NCBI RefSeq assembly: GCF_038007465.1
Contig: NZ_JBBOXF010000001.1
Coordinates: 2,987,001 to 3,051,000, forward strand
Reading direction: 5' to 3'
DNA from: Sporosarcina sp. FSL K6-1508
GTDB lineage: Bacteria; Bacillota; Bacilli; Bacillales_A; Planococcaceae
DNA length: 64,000 nt
Position numbers and translations under genes: made by a program. The notes under the pieces are model-generated. The model was not told the DNA's origin. It searched no databases and worked only from the letters and a program-made list of their open reading frames with translations. Below are positions 25,375-33,805 of the stretch, in pieces. The first letter of the stretch is position 1; the number at the start of each line of letters is the position of its first letter.

Positions 25375-25858
25375 CTATATATGTTGAACAAATGAATACG
25401 ATGTATGCACTTTACAAGGGCTTTTGGAAGGCTACTGAAAAAGTCCCCACACTTGGGGTTAATTAGAAATCCTACTAATATCGCTTCGACGCTTTGTGGA
25501 TGCCTCCCGCGATAAGCCGGAAAGGAGAGCACTTTCAGTCTTATCGCTTCGGCTACCACGAAGTCGCGCCTGCGCTGGATGGTCTATTTGAGAAAGCGCA
25601 TTTCATTAGCTGTGATGAAATCTGCAACCTGGAGTGCATCTTTCTTGAATATAAGTAAGATCAACAAGTAATTACCTTATAATCTCGGCATATACATCTC
25701 AAAATTACATTTCTCTCGATAATGAATACGCTAGCGCAGGCGCGGCAAAGGCATCCCCAAAGCGCCAAGCGATTTACTATCCACACCCCGAATTACAACT
25801 CTCTTTTTATTGAGCGCCACCGTAGATTCTACGGGATTCTTTATTTCAACGTATATAG
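25375..25858 (+). repeat. MITE-like element, copy B (long form)
   Basis: A 484 bp non-coding element with terminal inverted repeats CTATATATGTTG (25375-25386) and CAACGTATATAG (25847-25858; 11 of 12 match). Its sequence aligns along nearly its whole length with copy C at 27561-28110, for example the blocks GCTTCGACGCTTTGTGGATG, TTTCATTAGCTGTGATGAAA, CAAAATTACATTTCTCTCGA and AGGCGCGGCAAAGG. No transposase is encoded. The 3' end lies 48 bases before the next ribosome site. Confidence 0.8.
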
Positions 25859-25921
25859 TATTAAATTGACTCAACTTGAAAAAGTTGAATTTATATATCT
25901 TTTTTTAAGGAGATGCTTATT

Positions 25922-26530
25922 TTGATTAGAAATTTATTTAAAAAGAAAGATCCTGTTATCACATTTTGGGAGTGGTTCGAAAACCATGAAGATGAGCTTT
26001 ATATATTTCGAGAACAGGATGTTGAGAAATTGTTTGGAGGGTTGAATCGGATGATTGTGAAGGTGAATCCACAATTAGTATTTTCATTTATTGAAGAACT
26101 AATTGATGGTAAACGGGAGTTCACCATTCGTGCGGCTGGTATAGGGAAAAACTTTCCGGATGTAATTCGGTTGGTGGATGCTGCACCACGTTTAGACAGG
26201 TTCTCTATCGTGGCATTCAATCAGCGGCAAGATCTTAACAACGGTGTGAACATCAATGGAATCGAGTTGACTCGGGATGATGTCTTTTTCACCTATAATC
26301 AAGATCAGAAAAAGAAAAATTCCTGTCTTACGTTGTATATCAAAGGATACAAAGGGGACTATGACACTTATTTCGAACCAGTCTTCGAGTTGCTTGAAAT
26401 TGTCATTGGTGAATACATGCTCGGAACGAAGATAACTGAAATAAAAATGGAAATGTATGATACAACAGAAGACCTTTTACCGATAAGCGATTTGCTAAAT
26501 GTCTTAGTCGATGTAAAGAGTGTAATGTGA
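25922..26530 (+). CDS. Hypothetical protein, 202 residues
   Basis: A soluble protein beginning LIRNLFKKKDPVITFWEWFENHEDELY, with mixed alpha/beta sequence and no motif I recognise. TTG 25922 is chosen because AAGGAG is 10 bases upstream; ATG 25913 is too close to it. It lies immediately after MITE copy B, whose end may supply its promoter region. The WxWFxxHxxxLY opening is reminiscent of small Bacillales proteins of unknown function near polymorphic-toxin loci, but no toxin is nearby. Confidence 0.65.
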   Translation: MIRNLFKKKDPVITFWEWFENHEDELYIFREQDVEKLFGGLNRMIVKVNPQLVFSFIEELIDGKREFTIRAAGIGKNFPDVIRLVDAAPRLDRFSIVAFNQRQDLNNGVNINGIELTRDDVFFTYNQDQKKKNSCLTLYIKGYKGDYDTYFEPVFELLEIVIGEYMLGTKITEIKMEMYDTTEDLLPISDLLNVLVDVKSVM

Positions 26531-26868
26531 AGAAACTCGACTGCAACTAAGCTAGCTATACGGCATGTTAATAATATATCCTTTCTGAGAATTTTGGAGT
26601 TAGCTAAGTTCGTTTCTAAAAAAAGGATAAAATTCTTATCACAGCCCACCGTTTAATTGGGCATTACTACGAGCGACTTCACTCTTTTTATGTCCTATTA
26701 ATTTCAATCCGAGCTCCGTAATCTAGAAAGTGGGTAGTGTAGCTATATCTTAATTGATGCGTGATGGGCCTCTTTAGTGATGCATACACTCTCGATGAGT
26801 AGACTTTTTAACTATAGAATTACTTTTTCTGAACTAATGGGTGATTCAGTTTAAGAAAACTAAATAAG
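26531..26868. other. 338 bp with no recognisable gene
   Basis: Short frames only, interrupted by many stops in both directions; no repeat or RNA structure recognised until the hairpin at 26869. Confidence 0.4.
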
Positions 26869-26902
26869 AAAGGTCGATTTCCTATATAGAAAATCGACCT
26901 TT
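26869..26902 (-). terminator. Terminator-like hairpin downstream of niaR
   Basis: AAAGGTCGATTT (26869-26880) and AAATCGACCTTT (26891-26902) pair perfectly over 12 bp. It lies 55 bases past the niaR stop and probably ends that minus-strand transcript. Confidence 0.65.
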
Positions 26903-26956
26903 TCAAGTTTATATGCTATTTGCACCTATTGTAAATATAACACCCGATTCATTACA

Positions 26957-27496
26957 TCATTCGACGAGAATATCAGCTTTTCTAAGTGCTTCTTCCGCAT
27001 TTTTGATATGTGCTTTGTCGTCCGCAACTACCGTATGCAGATGTATACCACCTTCTGTTAACTTCGATAAGTAAATAGCATCTGCCTCTTTGATTCGCTT
27101 GATGAATTCTTTTACTTCATTCCGATTGGAAACCATGATTGAAGCACTAAGATCTCCATAGACTGGATGCTCGATTTTGACGTCCTTCACAGTAACACCA
27201 TTATCGACAAGGATGTTCAATTCCTCCATCGTTTGGTCCGGAGTATGTTTGCAAACAATCGTCTTTTCGATTCTCTGGGGTCCCGCTTGCACATGCATAT
27301 AAATATAGCCCTGACTTGTTGCGACAATCGGTTCATTTCTTGCCTTCAGCAATGTAATATCCCCGACAATCACTTGACGGCTGACATTAGTCATTTCTCC
27401 AAGAATTCTTCCTGTAATCGGTTTATCAGATGTCTGTAATGTATCGATGATAAGCTGGCGACGCTCATCCCCAAGAATTTTTTCATTTTCATTCAT
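26957..27496 (-). CDS. niaR: Nicotinate-responsive repressor NiaR (YrxA/NadR)
   Basis: A 179-residue regulator of NAD synthesis and niacin uptake genes. The N-terminal winged helix (RRQLIIDTLQTSDKPITGRILGEMTNVSRQVIVGDI) is followed by the 3H ligand domain, named for its three histidines, with EHPVYGDLSASIMVSNR and GGIHLHTVVA. It represses target genes when nicotinic acid is plentiful. ATG 27496 follows GAGGTGG; an upstream ATG adds MRGGYI and overlaps that site. No nad gene is next to it, so it acts in trans. Confidence 0.9.
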   Translation of the reverse strand: MNENEKILGDERRQLIIDTLQTSDKPITGRILGEMTNVSRQVIVGDITLLKARNEPIVATSQGYIYMHVQAGPQRIEKTIVCKHTPDQTMEELNILVDNGVTVKDVKIEHPVYGDLSASIMVSNRNEVKEFIKRIKEADAIYLSKLTEGGIHLHTVVADDKAHIKNAEEALRKADILVE

Positions 27497-27560
27497 TATA
27501 TAACCACCTCGCATAGCTATTTTACCATATTTAACGTATGTATAACCCTAAATGATAGCT

Positions 27561-28110
27561 CTATATATGTTGGTCAAATGAATACGGCGTATGCGCTGTA
27601 CAATGGCTTTTGGGAGTCCAATGAAAAATTCTAATACTTGCAACGAAATAGAAATCCCACCAATACCGCTTCGACGCTTTGTGGATGCCTCCCGCGATAA
27701 GCCAGAAAGAAGACCGCTTGGGAGGGATTGAACTGCATCCCTCCTTAGTCTTATCACTCTGGCTACCACGAAGTCGTGCCTTCGCTAGATGGTCTATGTG
27801 AGAAAGAGCGTTTCATTAGCTGTGATGAAATTTGCCAGCTGGAGTACGTCTTTCTTGAATAGAATTAGCATCAACTAGTAATCACCTTAAAATCTCAGTA
27901 TATACATCTCAAAATTACATTTCTCTCGATAATGAACACCCTAGCACAGGCGCGGCAAAGGTATCCCTAAAACGCCAAGCGTTCTACAATCCACTCCCCG
28001 AATTAAGAGGAAACTGGAAAATTTCTTTTTCAGTGGCTTCCGAATTAAAATTCTATCCTTATTGAGCGACACGACAGATTCAATGGGACCCTTTAATTCA
28101 ACATATATAG
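27561..28110 (+). repeat. MITE-like element, copy C (long form)
   Basis: A 550 bp non-coding element with perfect 12 bp terminal inverted repeats CTATATATGTTG (27561-27572) and CAACATATATAG (28099-28110). It is homologous to copy B in the same orientation, with extra segments around 27700-27745 and 28010-28050. Several short frames inside have no ribosome site. It lies between niaR and the rpiR-type gene. Confidence 0.85.
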
Positions 28111-28212
28111 CAAGCAATTTTCGAGAAGCTAAAGGTTCGTTGAAAAGGTGAGGTATCAGAAAATACATTGTATTCCGCGAACAAGTATGTTAAGGTAATA
28201 AAATAATTAATA

Positions 28213-28228
28213 TGAAGTCAACACTTCA
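28213..28228. promoter_or_regulatory. Inverted repeat before the RpiR-type gene, candidate operator
   Basis: TGAAGT-CAAC-ACTTCA forms a perfect 6+6 inverted repeat 45 bases upstream of the start codon at 28274. Its symmetry and place fit a dimeric repressor site for autoregulation. Confidence 0.45.
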
Positions 28229-28273
28229 TTTAAAAAGGTAATGACGGAAGAACTTCAAAAAGGAAGAGTGAAG

Positions 28274-29128
28274 ATGAAATTAAAAGACCTGATTCACGAG
28301 TATTACGACCAACTGTCAAAAAGCCAGAAAAAAGTCGCGACTTATATAATCGATAACCCAAGAAATATTGCGATGTCTACGGCACAAGAAATTGGGTCGA
28401 GCATCGGTGTCAGCGAAACGACAGTCATTCGCTTTTGCTATAGCCTGCATCTCTCTGGTTATGGCGAACTACAAAAGGTCATCCGTGAACAATTGCTATT
28501 TCAAGAGAGTAGCTTCACAACATATCAGAAATCTAAACTGGAACTTGAACAGGCACCGCATTTTTTCACAAAAGTGATGGAGCGAGATCGTATAGCGATT
28601 GGAGAGACGATGAAACAAATTAAAGAAGAGGACTACGAAAAGGCAATCGAGCAGCTCTCTCAAGCAGAAACCATTTATATTCTTGGCCTTCGCTCTTCGT
28701 ATACCGCAGCCAATTGGCTCTCATACACGCTTGGTTTAGTGAAAGGAAATGTCAGACTGTTACGACCAGAAACGGAGGATGTAATCCAAACGCTCAGTCA
28801 AATGAACGATAAGTCCGTCGTTATCGCCATTTCGTTTCATCGATACTTGAAAGAAACAATTCAAATTGCGCAATTGGCACATAGACAACAAGCTTTCATT
28901 ATCGGCATTACTGATTCTATGTTAGCCCCAATTCATGCATTCAGTGATTTGTTATTTCCAATTTATTCGCCTAACAAGTCGACGCTCGATGCAACGGCTT
29001 CTCTATTTTCATTCATGAATGCAATTATTGCAGGATTGTCCGTGCAGGAGAAGGACAGTTTCGAAAAAAGACGTGAAACGTATCAATCGATACCAAGCGA
29101 TTTCTTATTTGTTGAAGGAGTTGATTGA
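28274..29128 (+). CDS. RpiR/MurR-family transcriptional regulator
   Basis: A 284-residue regulator with an N-terminal HTH_6 domain (about 1-75; MSTAQEIGSSIGVSETTVIRFCYSL) and a C-terminal SIS domain (about 125-265; IYILGLRSSYTAANWLSYTLG, VVIAISFHRYLKETIQIAQLA). Most RpiR proteins sense phosphosugars, but in this operon the effector is more likely an amino acid derivative. ATG 28274 follows AGGAAGAG. The end overlaps the start region of the M20 gene, so it heads the operon. Confidence 0.9.
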   Translation: MKLKDLIHEYYDQLSKSQKKVATYIIDNPRNIAMSTAQEIGSSIGVSETTVIRFCYSLHLSGYGELQKVIREQLLFQESSFTTYQKSKLELEQAPHFFTKVMERDRIAIGETMKQIKEEDYEKAIEQLSQAETIYILGLRSSYTAANWLSYTLGLVKGNVRLLRPETEDVIQTLSQMNDKSVVIAISFHRYLKETIQIAQLAHRQQAFIIGITDSMLAPIHAFSDLLFPIYSPNKSTLDATASLFSFMNAIIAGLSVQEKDSFEKRRETYQSIPSDFLFVEGVD

Positions 29129-29130
29129 AA

Positions 29131-30267
29131 ATGAAGGCAGTGTTACAAGAAATGAAGCCGATTGTTGAAAAGGTTTTTAACCATTTACACTCAAATCCTG
29201 AAATTAGTTGGCAGGAAATTGAGACGACTAGGTATTTGCAACAATTGTTAGAGAGTGAAGGATTTCAAGTTACTACATTCGACGATTCAACGGGACTTGT
29301 AGCAACAGTGGGGTCTGGCAATCCTTGTATTGGACTTCGAACAGATATCGATGCACTCTGGCAGGAAGTGGATGGGGTCTTTCAAGCGAACCACTCATGC
29401 GGACATGATGCGCATATGACGATTGCAATTGGCGCTTTACTCGTTTTGAAAAAGCTTAGGTATCCGAAAACCGGACGACTAAAAGTGATTTTTCAACCAG
29501 CTGAGGAAAAAGGGACGGGCGCATTATCATTTGTGGAAAAAGGGATCGTTGACGATATCGACTATTTGTATGGTGTCCATCTCCGTCCGATTCAAGAAAT
29601 CGGTCATGGCTACGCATCCCCAGCCATTATGCATGGTGCTGCAAAAATGATTAAAGGGACAATCGTGGGGACGGATGCGCATGGAGCAAGACCGCAACTT
29701 GGACAAAACGCCATAGAAGTGATGGCACTTCTCGTACAGGCAATTCACTCCATTCACGTTGACCCAATGGTCCCGCATTCTGCAAAAATGACGATGTTCC
29801 AAGCGGGTGGAGAGTCAGCCAACATCATTCCTGGAAGTGCAGTATTTAGTCTGGATTTACGCGCCCAAACAAACGTGGTTATGGACAAATTGATGAATTT
29901 AGTTGATAAAGCGATTAGTTCGGTTGCAGAACTGTCTGATGTTATCATTAATTATGAAATAATCGCGGAAATTGCAGCTGCCCAAGTCGATGACACTGCT
30001 GTCGAACTGATGGCACAAGCGATAAGGGAAACAGTCGGGGAACAATTTTTGGTACCGCCTCTTGTCACACCAGGCGGAGAAGACTTCCATTACTACACAT
30101 TAAAAAGACCTTCTGTCAAAGCGACAATGCTCGGTCTTGGCTGCGACTTAACGCCAGGCCTTCATCATCCCAACATGACATTCAATCAAAATAGTATACT
30201 GACTGGAATTGAAATACTCGTTCGAACGGTCATCCATTCATTCGGGCAGTTAGAGAGAAGGAAGTGA
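29131..30267 (+). CDS. M20-family amidohydrolase, probable N-succinyl (N-acyl)-L-amino acid hydrolase
   Basis: A 378-residue di-zinc amidohydrolase. Metal ligands include D and the cysteine-histidine cluster HSCGHDAH (88-95), the catalytic Glu pair in PAEEKGTGA near 127, and a C-terminal GGEDFHYY. A dimerisation domain sits at about 170-280. In the D-to-L amino acid route, such an enzyme removes the succinyl group from N-succinyl-L-amino acids. ATG 29131 follows GAAGGAG at good spacing. Context, not sequence, suggests the succinyl substrate. Confidence 0.85.
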   Translation: MKAVLQEMKPIVEKVFNHLHSNPEISWQEIETTRYLQQLLESEGFQVTTFDDSTGLVATVGSGNPCIGLRTDIDALWQEVDGVFQANHSCGHDAHMTIAIGALLVLKKLRYPKTGRLKVIFQPAEEKGTGALSFVEKGIVDDIDYLYGVHLRPIQEIGHGYASPAIMHGAAKMIKGTIVGTDAHGARPQLGQNAIEVMALLVQAIHSIHVDPMVPHSAKMTMFQAGGESANIIPGSAVFSLDLRAQTNVVMDKLMNLVDKAISSVAELSDVIINYEIIAEIAAAQVDDTAVELMAQAIRETVGEQFLVPPLVTPGGEDFHYYTLKRPSVKATMLGLGCDLTPGLHHPNMTFNQNSILTGIEILVRTVIHSFGQLERRK

Positions 30268-30272
30268 ACCAA

Positions 30273-31115
30273 ATGGACGTCAACCTATCCATTCGCAAAT
30301 TAGAAACGAATGAAGACATGCGCCTGGTCCAATCGCTTGAACGAGCAATCTGGGGTCTTGATCCGATACCGACTCATCAAACCTATACAGCAGCGAAAAA
30401 TGGAGGGTTATTGTTAGGCGCTTTCTTAGGTGATGAAATCGTTGGCTTTTCATATGGTTTTCCGGGTTTCACCAATGGTAAGCCTTATTTATGTTCGCAT
30501 ATGCTTGGCATTCTACCGAACAATCAACTGATGGGAATCGGAAAGTTGCTAAAGGATGAACAGCGTAAAATTGCCAAGGAAATGGGGTACAATTTGATTA
30601 CTTGGACATTCGATCCATTGGAAAGTCGCAATGCTTATTTAAATGTGTCGAAACTGTACGCAATTTGCGATACTTATTTAGTGAATTGTTACGGTGAAAT
30701 GGAAGATGGTTTGAACAAAGGATTACCATCAGACCGTCTTCAAGTCGAATGGTGGGTTTCGAGCGAAAGGGTCGAGGACAAGTGGACACCGCAAGTTTCC
30801 GACTATGATCGACCATTTATAGTTGAGAAATCCCATAAAGGAAATCCAACGCTAGTTGTGGATTCGAAAAATGTCCTGTTAAACAGTGTTGGTGTTGAAG
30901 TTCCAGTACCAGAACAATTTCAGTTGATCAAAAAGAATGAACCTGAACTAGCGCTCGACTGGCGATTGAAAATAAGGACTGTTTTTCAAACGTTATTTGG
31001 TTCTGGCTATGCGCTAGTAGGAGTGAATAGGTCGGAAGAAGGCGTTCATTATTATCAATTTGTAAAAAGAAACACAATTCCACTGACAATAAAAAATAGA
31101 GGAGAATCCGAATGA
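30273..31115 (+). CDS. COG3375-type GNAT acyltransferase, probable D-amino acid N-succinyltransferase
   Basis: A 280-residue GNAT protein longer than usual. The acetyltransferase fold covers about residues 1-150 (LLGAFLGDEIVGFSYGFPG, SHMLGILPNNQLMGIGKLLKDEQ, TWTFDPLESRNAYLNVSKL), followed by an extra C-terminal domain. Members beside enolase-superfamily racemases are thought to use succinyl-CoA to block the amino group of D-amino acids. AAGGAAG precedes ATG 30273. Its stop overlaps the racemase start (ATGA). Confidence 0.8.
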   Translation: MDVNLSIRKLETNEDMRLVQSLERAIWGLDPIPTHQTYTAAKNGGLLLGAFLGDEIVGFSYGFPGFTNGKPYLCSHMLGILPNNQLMGIGKLLKDEQRKIAKEMGYNLITWTFDPLESRNAYLNVSKLYAICDTYLVNCYGEMEDGLNKGLPSDRLQVEWWVSSERVEDKWTPQVSDYDRPFIVEKSHKGNPTLVVDSKNVLLNSVGVEVPVPEQFQLIKKNEPELALDWRLKIRTVFQTLFGSGYALVGVNRSEEGVHYYQFVKRNTIPLTIKNRGESE

Positions 31116-32224
31116 TCATAAAAGAAATCAACATCCGAAAAATGAAAATGAGAATGAAGCACCCGTTCACAACTAGTTTTGGTACGTTCCAAGACAAAGA
31201 TTTTCTGTTACTTGAAGTGAAAGATGAGTTGGGTAATACAGGGTGGGGGGAGTCGGTGGCATTTCACTCGCCTTGGTACAGCGAAGAAACACTGGAAACA
31301 AACCTACATATGATCCGGGATTTTCTGATACCTATCGTATTAGGAAGGGAAATCGGGCATCCCGACGAAGTAAGTGAATTGTTCGCTGCGATTCGCAGAA
31401 ACAATATGGCAAAGTCCACTGTGGAAGGTGCTATTTGGGATCTCTATGCAAAGCGTAACGAATTGACATTGGCGCAGGCTCTTGGTGGCGAACGCGATAA
31501 AATTGAAGTGGGTATCAGTATCGGAATCCATGAAAATATTGCTAATCTGGTCGAAACGGTACGTGGTTTTGTGGAAGAGGGATATAAGCGAATTAAAGTT
31601 AAAATTAAACCTGGCTATGATATTGAAGTGATACGCGTGCTTAGAAAAAACTTTCCAGATGTTTCACTAATGGCAGATGCCAATTCGGCCTATACCTTAG
31701 AAGACATCGAACTTCTCAAACAGCTGGATGAATTTAACTTGACGATGATTGAACAACCGCTCGCTTCAGACGATATTATCGACCATGCGAAATTACAAAA
31801 ACAATTGAAAACACCAATCTGTTTGGATGAAAGCATTCACTCCCTTGAAGATACACGAAAAGCGATTGAACTTGGTAGTACGCAAATCATTAACATTAAA
31901 ATCGGTCGTGTTGGAGGTCTTACTGAAGCGAAGAAAATTCATGATTATTGCATGGAACGTCAAATACCTGTTTGGTGCGGCGGAATGCTGGAATCAGGAA
32001 TCGGTCGTGCGCATAATGTAGCGCTTACAACACTTCCAAACTTCATCTTACCAGGGGACACCGCTGGATCCTCACGTTACTGGGAGGAAGACGTTATTAC
32101 TCCAGAAGTTGTCGTGGAGGACGGTTATATTACTGTTCCAACCGCCTATGGTATAGGTTACGAACCGAATTTAAGAGCTATGGATAAATTCACGGTAGAG
32201 GAGATTCATTACAAAGCTGAATGA
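31112..32224 (+). CDS. N-succinylamino acid racemase / o-succinylbenzoate synthase (enolase superfamily)
   Basis: A 370-residue enolase-superfamily protein of the MenC type 2/NSAR group. The catalytic bases are the lysine in IKVKIKPG (about K162-K166) and the one in INIKIGRVGG (about 263-265); metal ligands are in MADANSAY, TMIEQPL and CLDESI. This group races N-succinylamino acids and often also makes o-succinylbenzoate. No men gene is near, while M20 and GNAT genes are directly upstream, which favours the racemase role. ATG 31112 is coupled to the GNAT stop. Confidence 0.88.
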   Translation: MIIKEINIRKMKMRMKHPFTTSFGTFQDKDFLLLEVKDELGNTGWGESVAFHSPWYSEETLETNLHMIRDFLIPIVLGREIGHPDEVSELFAAIRRNNMAKSTVEGAIWDLYAKRNELTLAQALGGERDKIEVGISIGIHENIANLVETVRGFVEEGYKRIKVKIKPGYDIEVIRVLRKNFPDVSLMADANSAYTLEDIELLKQLDEFNLTMIEQPLASDDIIDHAKLQKQLKTPICLDESIHSLEDTRKAIELGSTQIINIKIGRVGGLTEAKKIHDYCMERQIPVWCGGMLESGIGRAHNVALTTLPNFILPGDTAGSSRYWEEDVITPEVVVEDGYITVPTAYGIGYEPNLRAMDKFTVEEIHYKAE

Positions 32225-32253
32225 TGCCTAAATAAAAAGGCTAAATAGGTGTA

Positions 32254-32285
32254 GGAAAGGATGAATTAAATCATCCTTTCCGTCT
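32254..32285 (+). terminator. Hairpin ending the racemase operon
   Basis: GGAAAGGATGA (32254-32264) pairs with TCATCCTTTCC (32271-32281). The T tract behind it is weak, so efficiency is uncertain. Confidence 0.55.
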
Positions 32286-32364
32286 ATTGAAATCAGAAAA
32301 TAAAATCAATTTTAAGTGATTTGACTATAAAGTGGGACGCTGCGGCTAAAACGGGGGATGGGTT

Positions 32365-33435
32365 ATGAGAAAAAGTTTTCAAATCGCTGGAGCTTTTATC
32401 GGAGTAATTGTTGGAGCAGGATTTACATCTGGTCAAGAAATTTTACAATTTTTCACTAGTTTTGGACCGATTAGTATCGTTGGATCGCTTTTCGCAACTG
32501 CTTTATTTGCTTTTTTAGGAATGAACTTGACCCAGTTAGGAAGTCGTTTGCAAACAAAATCGCATCAAAATGTAATTTATCATATTTGCGGACGCTATTT
32601 AGGGCTAATCGTTGATATCGTCATCACATTTTTCCTTTTTGGTGTTACAGTTGTCATGTTTTCCGGAGCTGGTGCAATTTTTGAACAGCAATTCGGCATA
32701 CCTAGTTTCATAGGAAGTATTCTTATGGCGGTTGTGACAATCTTGACAGTGACTTTGAGTGTTCAGAAAGTTATCGCATTCATTAGTGCATTCACACCAT
32801 TTTTATTGTTATTAGTTATCGTAATCACCGTTTACTCGGTAATCCATTTCGATTTTTCATCTGCCGATTTAACAGGAGCGGTTGCCGCTCAAAATCGTGG
32901 CGCTTCTCATTGGTTTTTAGGTGCAATCTTGTATGTATCCTATAACTTAGCGGCTGGAGCAGCGATGCTTACGGTTATGGGGGGAACTATAAAGGATGAG
33001 AAAGTGGCCGCATGGGGAGGTATCATTGGTGGTCTAGGTCTTGGACTTCTCATCTTACTTATTAATATCTCAATGCTGACTCAGTTGAAGGAAATTGCAA
33101 GTCTGCCCATGCCAATGCTGTTTTTAGCAAATAATATAAACCCGACAATTGGCATAATCATGGCCATTATCTTATTGGGGATGATTTATAACTCAGCGGT
33201 CGGTATGTTATATGCATTTTCTGCTCGTATAGTTAAAACGGAAACTGTCCGCTTTAAAGGAGCTGTTACACTTTTTGGTACAGTGGCATTCGGCGCAAGT
33301 TTTATCGGATTCATCCAACTTGTTGGTACTGTCTATCCAGTGATGGGCTATCTTGGCTTCACATTAATTGCTGCGGTTATTTTCGCATGGGTAAAAAATA
33401 AAAGAACACCTAGTAAAGTAGAAGCAATAAATTAA
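32365..33435 (+). CDS. YkvI-type integral membrane transporter
   Basis: A 356-residue protein with about ten membrane helices. It opens with the family hallmark FIGVIVGAGFTSGQEILQFF and has the LeuT/APC-like character of B. subtilis YkvI. Substrate not established. It follows the amino-acid racemase operon after a hairpin and precedes the proline T-box, which hints at an amino acid substrate, but this is inference from position. GGGGGATGGGTT precedes the ATG. Confidence 0.82.
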   Translation: MRKSFQIAGAFIGVIVGAGFTSGQEILQFFTSFGPISIVGSLFATALFAFLGMNLTQLGSRLQTKSHQNVIYHICGRYLGLIVDIVITFFLFGVTVVMFSGAGAIFEQQFGIPSFIGSILMAVVTILTVTLSVQKVIAFISAFTPFLLLLVIVITVYSVIHFDFSSADLTGAVAAQNRGASHWFLGAILYVSYNLAAGAAMLTVMGGTIKDEKVAAWGGIIGGLGLGLLILLINISMLTQLKEIASLPMPMLFLANNINPTIGIIMAIILLGMIYNSAVGMLYAFSARIVKTETVRFKGAVTLFGTVAFGASFIGFIQLVGTVYPVMGYLGFTLIAAVIFAWVKNKRTPSKVEAIN

Positions 33436-33536
33436 TAAGGAGAGACACCTTGTTATTAGTATAAGGTGACCCTCTTTATTAGCTTGACAATTCAGTTATC
33501 TGGTGTATGATAGTTTAAAATCTTCTAAAATTTGAA

Positions 33537-33768
33537 CGGTGATGAAGGATTAGTATACGATAACAAGTTGTGAAAGAGAGCGGAATTTATCAGCTGAAAG
33601 ATTCCGTCATAACAATCGTAGAACCTGCCTTCGTAGTCCTGTGCAAAACATGGGCGCGGCCCTCAGCGTTATGAGGTTAAGTGGGATGTGTTCACAAGCA
33701 TCCAATTATGGTGGTACCGCGGAAACTAAGCCTTTTCGTCCTTAATATCAGGATGAAAAGGCTTTTTT
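33537..33768 (+). promoter_or_regulatory. Proline T-box leader of proBA
   Basis: A classical T-box. A long stem I region (33537-33660) carries a proline codon CCT at 33624-33626 in the expected specifier position (GAACCTGCC). The T-box sequence TGGTGGTACCGCG is at 33709-33721, and a strong terminator follows, AAGCCTTTTCgTCCT pairing with AGGAtGAAAAGGCTT (33728-33764) then TTTTT. Uncharged proline tRNA would stabilise the antiterminator and turn on proB-proA when proline is short. Confidence 0.92.
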
Positions 33769-33805
33769 GTTTGTCGAAATTATGTGGAATGGCGGGTGTA
33801 TTGGA

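Noticed and set aside
25257..25925. Open frames within MITE copy B (both strands), with a look-alike in copy C
   Set aside because: The similarity between the two copies' frames follows from DNA homology of the repeats; stops and indels differ and there are no ribosome sites.
31112..32224. MenC of menaquinone synthesis
   Set aside because: The family is bifunctional, but there are no men genes nearby and the M20 and GNAT partners point to the N-succinylamino acid route.
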